A stretch of DNA of 9,955 nt from Gemmatimonadota bacterium (lineage in GTDB: Bacteria > Gemmatimonadota > Gemmatimonadetes > Gemmatimonadales > GWC2-71-9), in contig QHUF01000090.1 of NCBI GenBank assembly GCA_003221075.1, positions 1-9,955 on the forward strand. The letters are read 5' to 3'. A program made the position numbers and the translations under genes. Below, in pieces: positions 6,457-9,955 of the stretch (positions within the stretch are counted from its first letter, which is position 1; each line of letters begins with the position of its first letter). The notes beneath the pieces are model-generated. The model was not told where the DNA came from and searched no databases. It saw only the letters and a list, made by a program, of their open reading frames with translations.

Positions 6457-7526
6457 TGCTCCATGTGCATGTGGGACATCGGCAGGGTGACCGCCTGCCT
6501 CCCCACCGGCCCCACGAAGTGACGCAGGTCCTGCTGATACAGTGAGTCGGTCTCATTTGTGGCCGGCCAGACCGCTTTGCGATCCGGCATGAACAATCCG
6601 CCGACCACACCCATCCCGCCGTTGGGAATCGGATGACCGGTGGGATTCTCGTAGATCACCCGTACGCGATAGCGGTGGGCGGGCGTGATGCGCAGGCCGA
6701 TACCCGTCAGGCCGTAGAGTTTGCCCAACGGCACCGCGCTCGGTTCACCGGGGGGCGCCGGACCGGGTTCACCGTGCCAGAGCCGTTTCCCCGTCGTCGC
6801 ATCCCAGAACTCGATCGTCCGGCCATACTCATGCATGTGCCCGCCAATGACGATGAGCTTCCCTGCCACCGCGGGACTTCCTTCATATGACCGCTCGGTG
6901 CGCCCCGGGGGCAGATCGAACGATTTGTCTCCCACCGGAAACCCGACATCCAGCTGCCACGGAATCACGGAGAAAAACGGCCACGGCCGATGGTCCGGCA
7001 CGTAGTTCAGCAGGAGCCGGACGCGTACGCCGCGGTAACTCACCATGGTCGGATTGTGAATCATGGCGTTCGCCAGGATGCGCTCGCCGGCCCGCATCGG
7101 CGCGCCAAACAACAGCCAGGGAAAGCGGATTTCGCCCGTCTCCCGCCCCGACGCGAGAATGCGCCGCGAAATAGGAAGGAACAGCTCACGCTCGGCCGGA
7201 TCCATGACGTTCATGTGATGCAAGAAGTCGTTGGACAGCCGCCGCCCGCGTTCATCGATGACCTCGGCGTGCAGGGCGTAGATCGATCCGTTTACCGGGA
7301 ATTCCCCCACCGACGCTGCCTGATCCACGACGGTTCCGGCGGGGAGATCCACGGCCGGCAACTCCAGTGTGAGCTCGTCCCGCTCCGGGTTTTTCGTGAT
7401 CGTCGTACGCTCGAGCCCGCTCCAATCGTCGGGCGGCACCGGTGGCCGCACAGGATCAGCGCTCGCCGCGTAAGCAGAAACGGCCAAGCGGAGCGCGGCT
7501 ACGACCACGACCATACGTGGAGGCAT
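6453..7526 (-). CDS. Exported type II copper ascorbate-dependent monooxygenase-like (PHM-fold) protein
   Basis: ATG 7526 follows GAGGGG (7534-7539) by seven bases and opens a 357-residue protein; the frame is open further upstream but that part is not protein-like. Residues 1-22 are a signal peptide (MVVVVAALRLAVSAYA core). Copper-site features match peptidylglycine alpha-hydroxylating monooxygenase: HHM at H103/H104, H157 in IHNPT, H230-M-H232 in GGHMHEYG, and M305 in NGGMGVVGG. Rat PHM uses H107, H108, H172, H242, H244 and M314, and the spacings are similar. The C-terminus SHMHMEH is a further His/Met-rich cluster. A copper-dependent oxygenase acting outside the cytoplasm is likely, but no substrate is indicated. 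Its stop overlaps the stop of the PAP2 gene on the other strand. Directly upstream lies a sulfatase-like remnant, then a cupredoxin gene on the same strand. Confidence 0.8.
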   Translation of the reverse strand: MPPRMVVVVAALRLAVSAYAASADPVRPPVPPDDWSGLERTTITKNPERDELTLELPAVDLPAGTVVDQAASVGEFPVNGSIYALHAEVIDERGRRLSNDFLHHMNVMDPAERELFLPISRRILASGRETGEIRFPWLLFGAPMRAGERILANAMIHNPTMVSYRGVRVRLLLNYVPDHRPWPFFSVIPWQLDVGFPVGDKSFDLPPGRTERSYEGSPAVAGKLIVIGGHMHEYGRTIEFWDATTGKRLWHGEPGPAPPGEPSAVPLGKLYGLTGIGLRITPAHRYRVRVIYENPTGHPIPNGGMGVVGGLFMPDRKAVWPATNETDSLYQQDLRHFVGPVGRQAVTLPMSHMHMEH

Positions 7527-7537
7527 CGAGAGTCCCC

Positions 7538-7678
7538 TCACCGAACTAGCGGTTCCGTTGCAGCAGCGATTTTGGAAAAAGGAACGCCGTCGAGAACGAC
7601 ACCAGACGGGACGGTGACGTCGAGGCGCTCGAACATCGTCGGCATCAGATCTACTGTGCGCACCGGAGAAAAGCGACC
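7538..7678 (-). pseudogene. C-terminal remnant of a sulfatase/alkaline-phosphatase-superfamily gene
   Basis: On the minus strand the frame reads GRFSPVRTVDLMPTMFERLD, then VTVPSGVVLDGVPFSKI, ending in a TGA at 7540-7538. VRTVDLMPT followed by an L-D-V-x-V-P stretch and a LDGV element is the usual C-terminal pattern of arylsulfatase, phosphodiesterase and phosphoglycerol-transferase proteins of the alkaline phosphatase superfamily. Only about 46 residues remain; the frame closes with a TAA at 7708-7706 and no catalytic part is present. The TGA overlaps the ribosome site (GAGGGG) of the downstream copper monooxygenase-like gene, as in a coupled operon. I infer that a complete gene once stood here and lost its 5' part, or that the assembly has dropped it. 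A short functional peptide is less likely. Confidence 0.6.
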
Positions 7679-7694
7679 CCGGCACGCGCCGGGG
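7668..7694 (-). terminator. Rho-independent terminator after the cupredoxin gene
   Basis: CCCCGGC at 7677-7683 pairs perfectly with GCCGGGG at 7688-7694 around a four-base loop. On the minus strand the hairpin is followed by TCGCTTTTC, a short U tract, 27 bases after the cupredoxin stop. On the plus strand a run of six T (7702-7707) follows the stem at a small distance, so it might also act in that direction. It separates the cupredoxin from the copper monooxygenase-like gene, so the latter should depend on read-through or its own promoter. The hairpin overlaps the start of the sulfatase-like remnant. Confidence 0.6.
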
Positions 7695-7720
7695 CCGCCA
7701 GTTTTTTACTCAGGCAATCC

Positions 7721-8176
7721 CTACTCAACCTTGATCGCGATCTTCATGCCGATGGCCTGGTGAGGCGTGCAATAGCCCTTGTACGTACCCTTCGGCGCGT
7801 TGGCGAACGACACCTCGTACGTCTCGTTCTGCTGCAGGAATGGCCCTGAAAGATTATCGATCGTGTTCTTCATATTGGCATTGAGGACCGCTGCGCCGCC
7901 CGCCGGAACCGAATCCTGCCAAAACGCGACGTTGTGCGGGAAGCCGCTGACGCTGGTGAAGCGCACGGTGGCGCCCACCGGAATCGTGATCGTGCTGGGC
8001 TCGAACGCGCCGCGGGTAGTACCGTTACCGGTCATCTTCACCTCGACGACTGGGCCGGTCGTCGTCGCGGCCGCGGGCGCTGCCGGGGGCGCGCTCTGGG
8101 TTTGGTTCTGGTCGCCCTTCTTGCCACAGGCGACTGCGCTGATGGCGACGACGGTCGTGAGCAAAGCGAAGCGCAT
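7721..8176 (-). CDS. Plastocyanin-like cupredoxin lipoprotein
   Basis: ATG 8176 sits seven bases after a strong ribosome site GGAGGAG (8184-8190); the frame is open upstream but those codons include the G/C-rich tract and are not protein-like. The 151-residue product begins with a signal ending SAVAC at C17, a loose lipobox, suggesting a lipid-anchored periplasmic or surface protein. Residues 18-48 are a flexible Gln/Ala/Thr/Pro linker. The cupredoxin domain has the type 1 copper ligands H81 (GFPHNVAFW), C136, H139 and M144 in GYCTPHQAIGM, the exact plastocyanin Cx2Hx4M spacing. It should be a small electron carrier. The neighbouring copper monooxygenase-like protein is a conceivable partner, but this is inference from position. 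A terminator follows. Confidence 0.9.
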   Translation of the reverse strand: MRFALLTTVVAISAVACGKKGDQNQTQSAPPAAPAAATTTGPVVEVKMTGNGTTRGAFEPSTITIPVGATVRFTSVSGFPHNVAFWQDSVPAGGAAVLNANMKNTIDNLSGPFLQQNETYEVSFANAPKGTYKGYCTPHQAIGMKIAIKVE

Positions 8177-8183
8177 TGCGGAA

Positions 8184-8190
8184 CTCCTCC
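8184..8190 (-). promoter_or_regulatory. Ribosome binding site fixing the start of the cupredoxin gene
   Basis: GGAGGAG on the minus strand lies seven bases upstream of ATG 8176, which places the start directly before the signal peptide and rejects the longer open frame beginning at 8305. Confidence 0.75.
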
Positions 8191-8224
8191 GGGGAGCTGG
8201 GGGCTGGGGCTGGGAACTGGGGAC
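8191..8224 (+). repeat. G-rich tract with five G runs, possible G-quadruplex
   Basis: The plus strand shows GGGG, GGGGG, GGGG, GGG and GGGG separated by AGCT, CT, CT and AACT, an imperfect tandem pattern of (A)CT plus G run. It lies just upstream of the cupredoxin ribosome site, so it would be in that gene's 5' leader as a C-rich RNA, with the G-rich strand as template. The pattern meets the simple G-quadruplex rule on the plus strand. Confidence 0.55.
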
Positions 8225-8244
8225 TAGTGTCATTGCGATGTCGC

Positions 8245-8262
8245 TTGTGAACTGTTTCACAA
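8245..8262. promoter_or_regulatory. CRP-type palindromic operator between the cupredoxin and outer-membrane genes
   Basis: TTGTGAA and TTCACAA form a perfect 7-base inverted repeat around CTGT. The core is TGTGA-N6-TCACA, identical to the CRP half-site consensus and spacing. It lies in the divergent intergenic region, 69 bases from the cupredoxin ATG and 64 bases from the outer-membrane protein ATG. It could therefore control either gene through a CRP/FNR-family regulator, but no regulator gene is in the window. Confidence 0.55.
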
Positions 8263-8272
8263 TAGCGGTGAA

Positions 8273-8278
8273 TATAGA
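8273..8278 (+). promoter_or_regulatory. Possible -10 element for the outer-membrane protein operon
   Basis: TATAGA lies 10 bases after the CRP-type palindrome and about 47 bases before the ATG at 8326. No good -35 hexamer is seen at the right distance; the palindrome overlaps that position, which would fit a promoter that depends on an activator or is blocked by a repressor. Confidence 0.25.
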
Positions 8279-8325
8279 GGGGGGATCACAAAACGGGAGT
8301 CCCACGAAAGCACTAGTTTGTGCCG

Positions 8326-9414
8326 ATGAAAAAACGGATCGTGCTCTGTGTCCTGACCGCGCTCGCGTCTTCGTCTCTCGCCGGCCAAGGTTGGACTACT
8401 CAGCTCGGGATTCAAGGCGGGATACTGCGGCAAAAACCGGCGGGAACGCGGCGGCAGGATGCCATCGATCGCTGGGAGCTGCCGAGCAGCGGCTCGATAC
8501 AACCGAGCTTCTTTCTCGTTGCACGGTTGAACAACACGATTGGACTCGAATCGAGCCTTGGCGCTCGGCATACGAAGTTCAGGGAAGCGAGCGGATTCGT
8601 TCCCGGATCGACAGACGCCGACATTCGTCTTACACTGCGTGCCGACATCGCCGTCGGTCGGGGCGCGTACGTCGCAGCCGGCGGCATAATCCGCCGCCGC
8701 GACATTGATGGCGGCCATTCCACCCAGACCGGCCTGGTGGGCGCCGTAGGTCTTCAGCATGAGATCGGTCCGAACCTCAATGCACGAATCGAAGCGCAGT
8801 GGGTCACGCAGGGAAAAACCGATTCGATCGCTCCGAGCAACGTGTACGGGTTGCTGTTCGGCGTGTCACGGCAGTTGAGCCGACGCGCCGGGCGCGCGTC
8901 GAGTCCCACCGCGACGTTCCGGCCATGGAGAACCCAGGTCGGCGCGGCCGGAGGGTTCGTGCAGAACCATCTGTACGGAACCGTGGCGGGAGTTTACGTC
9001 GACGCGCGTGAGACGGTGGTCGACTTTCCCGGTTCGGAGGCGACCGCGACCCCTCCGTTATTCGTCGATGTGCCGCTGCGCGGCCGGCTGGCCTTCGAAG
9101 CCGGCTTGACGGCGCAACGTACCCAGCAACAAGGCGCCACGCTATTTGACCTACAGCTCGCGCCCCGGTTGAACGTCGCGGTCTGTCGAGGATTGTACGC
9201 CGCCGCCGGCGGGAATGTCCGCTATATCGCACAGAGCGGCGCCAAAGGAATCGCCTTTGCCGGTGTGAACGTCGCGGCGGGCTACCGCATTGGTGTTGTC
9301 GAACGCCTCGAGGGACGCGTCGACCTCAGCTATACTGCATTCAAGCCGCGAGCAGATTTTCCGCTTGCGCAAAATACGGTGGCCGTGCTGTTGGGCCTAG
9401 CCATAGTCTTGTGA
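8326..9414 (+). CDS. Predicted outer-membrane beta-barrel protein with two repeated halves
   Basis: ATG 8326 gives 362 residues with a signal peptide (MKKRIVLCVLTALASSSLAG), so I prefer it to the in-frame GTG two codons upstream; the ribosome site is weak. The rest alternates polar and hydrophobic residues with many Gly and aromatic positions, as in amphipathic barrel strands, and the protein ends in a hydrophobic strand (AVLLGLAIVL). The two halves match each other: QLGIQGG at residue 26 with QVGAAGG at 204, RADIAVGRGAYVAAGG at 105 with RLNVAVCRGLYAAAGG at 281, then comparable GLQHEIG and AAGYRIG strands. The constant offset of about 177 residues indicates an internal duplication. No named family is recognised; a structural outer-membrane protein or a porin-like channel are both possible. 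The next gene begins two bases after the stop. Confidence 0.75.
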   Translation: MKKRIVLCVLTALASSSLAGQGWTTQLGIQGGILRQKPAGTRRQDAIDRWELPSSGSIQPSFFLVARLNNTIGLESSLGARHTKFREASGFVPGSTDADIRLTLRADIAVGRGAYVAAGGIIRRRDIDGGHSTQTGLVGAVGLQHEIGPNLNARIEAQWVTQGKTDSIAPSNVYGLLFGVSRQLSRRAGRASSPTATFRPWRTQVGAAGGFVQNHLYGTVAGVYVDARETVVDFPGSEATATPPLFVDVPLRGRLAFEAGLTAQRTQQQGATLFDLQLAPRLNVAVCRGLYAAAGGNVRYIAQSGAKGIAFAGVNVAAGYRIGVVERLEGRVDLSYTAFKPRADFPLAQNTVAVLLGLAIVL

Positions 9415-9416
9415 GC

Positions 9417-9955
9417 ATGACGCGCGAATCGCTGCCACAGATCTCCCCAGAGCAGCTCGCTGAAAGACTGGATCGCGGAGAATCACTCCAGATCCTGGAC
9501 GTCCGGGCGCCGGATAAGGTGGCCAGTGGCCACATCGCGCTCGGATCGGAGCTGGATTTCCATGCGCATCCGAGCTCCCAACTCGTCGCGCTCCCCGACC
9601 TGAGCACACTCCACCTCGACACCACGCGGCCCATCGCAGTCGTCTGCGGTCGCGGCAATTCCAGCAAGAAGGCGACGGCATTCTTGCGCGAGCGGGGCTA
9701 CGAGGCGTACTCAGTCATCGGCGGCATGGCTGCCTGGGAAACGGTGTACGTCGCCCACCAACTCTCGCCGACTCCTTCCCTGTCGCATGTCGTTCAACTC
9801 GATCGCGTCGGCAAAGGCGCCCTCAGCTATGTCGTGGTAAGTGACGGTGATGCTGTGATCGTGGATCCGGGACGGCACGTCGAGCGCTACGACGCGTTGC
9901 TGACCGAGCTGCACGCAACGCCCGCGGCAGTCGTCGATACCCATATTCACGCCGA
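9417..9955 (+). CDS. Rhodanese/metallo-beta-lactamase fusion (persulfide dioxygenase-like), C-terminus outside the window
   Basis: ATG 9417 follows the outer-membrane protein stop by two bases, so the two are probably co-transcribed; 179 codons are visible before the right edge. Residues about 5-110 are a rhodanese domain: ILDVRAPDKVASGHIA, the active-site loop VVCGRGNSSKKA with C77, and GGMAAWE at the end. After a short linker, a metallo-beta-lactamase domain starts near residue 128 with ALSYVVVSDGDAVIVDPGR and reaches the beginning of the metal motif THIHA(D). This resembles ETHE1-type persulfide dioxygenases, which oxidise glutathione persulfide to sulfite, with rhodanese handling sulfane sulfur. 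The remainder of the metal site lies outside, so catalysis cannot be judged. A glyoxalase II-like hydrolase is an alternative reading of the second domain. Confidence 0.85.
   Translation, partial: MTRESLPQISPEQLAERLDRGESLQILDVRAPDKVASGHIALGSELDFHAHPSSQLVALPDLSTLHLDTTRPIAVVCGRGNSSKKATAFLRERGYEAYSVIGGMAAWETVYVAHQLSPTPSLSHVVQLDRVGKGALSYVVVSDGDAVIVDPGRHVERYDALLTELHATPAAVVDTHIHA

Noticed and set aside
5541..6545. Plus-strand open frame of 334 codons overlapping the PAP2 gene
   Set aside because: It is Arg- and Pro-rich with no membrane segments or motifs. The overlapping frame carries the PAP2 active-site residues.
6990..7763. Plus-strand open frame of 257 codons
   Set aside because: It is antisense to the copper monooxygenase-like gene and the sulfatase remnant and shows no motif.
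7779..8708. Plus-strand open frame of 309 codons spanning the divergent promoter region
   Set aside because: It crosses the cupredoxin gene, the operator and the outer-membrane gene in wrong frames. The true genes have signal peptides and motifs.
1..9955. tRNA, rRNA, insertion sequences, attachment sites or phage genes
   Set aside because: No cloverleaf, rRNA-like stretch, transposase, integrase or terminal inverted repeats were recognised on either strand.

Overview
The window is GC-rich, gene-dense bacterial DNA with Gram-negative features: signal peptides, a lipobox, a predicted outer-membrane beta-barrel and a sphingolipid-type gene set. Genes are packed with overlapping stops and starts and GTG starts are common. 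The overall style suits a Gemmatimonadota- or Acidobacteriota-like soil or sediment bacterium. That assignment is inference from gene content and composition; no marker gene is present.

Layout. (1) Positions 1-2192, minus strand: a secreted M6-family zinc metalloprotease with C-terminal repeat and Ig-like domains. It runs off the left edge, so it has a start but no stop here. (2) Positions about 2354-6456, plus strand: a tightly packed four-gene unit that reads as a bacterial ceramide pathway. The genes are a serine palmitoyltransferase/AONS-family PLP enzyme (spt), a YghO-like GNAT-fold acyltransferase matching bacterial ceramide synthase (bcerS), an NAD(P)-dependent extended SDR matching ceramide reductase (cerR), and a PAP2/Aur1-like membrane phosphotransferase or phosphatase. 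The spt gene is broken: its N-terminal start is in one frame and the rest in another, with about 40 expected residues missing between. (3) Positions 6453-7526, minus strand: an exported type II copper monooxygenase-like (PHM-fold) protein with all six expected copper ligands. It is preceded by a C-terminal remnant of a sulfatase/alkaline-phosphatase-superfamily gene. (4) Positions 7721-8176, minus strand: a plastocyanin-like cupredoxin lipoprotein with its own terminator. (5) Positions 8326-9955, plus strand: a predicted outer-membrane protein made of two repeated halves, followed 2 bases later by a rhodanese/metallo-beta-lactamase fusion that runs off the right edge.

How the genes fit together. 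Spt, bCerS and CerR would condense serine with an acyl thioester, N-acylate the product and reduce the 3-keto group to give ceramide. The PAP2-like protein is a candidate for adding or trimming a phospho-headgroup. The two copper proteins, cupredoxin and PHM-like oxygenase, lie on the same strand next to each other and could form an extracytoplasmic redox pair. The divergent region between the cupredoxin and the outer-membrane protein holds a perfect CRP-type palindrome and a strongly G-rich tract.

Most notable observations: the ceramide gene set linked to a PAP2 gene; the deletion/frameshift in spt; the PHM-like protein with intact ligand spacing beside a truncated sulfatase-like gene; the CRP-type site; the duplicated barrel; and the rhodanese-first domain order of the last gene.
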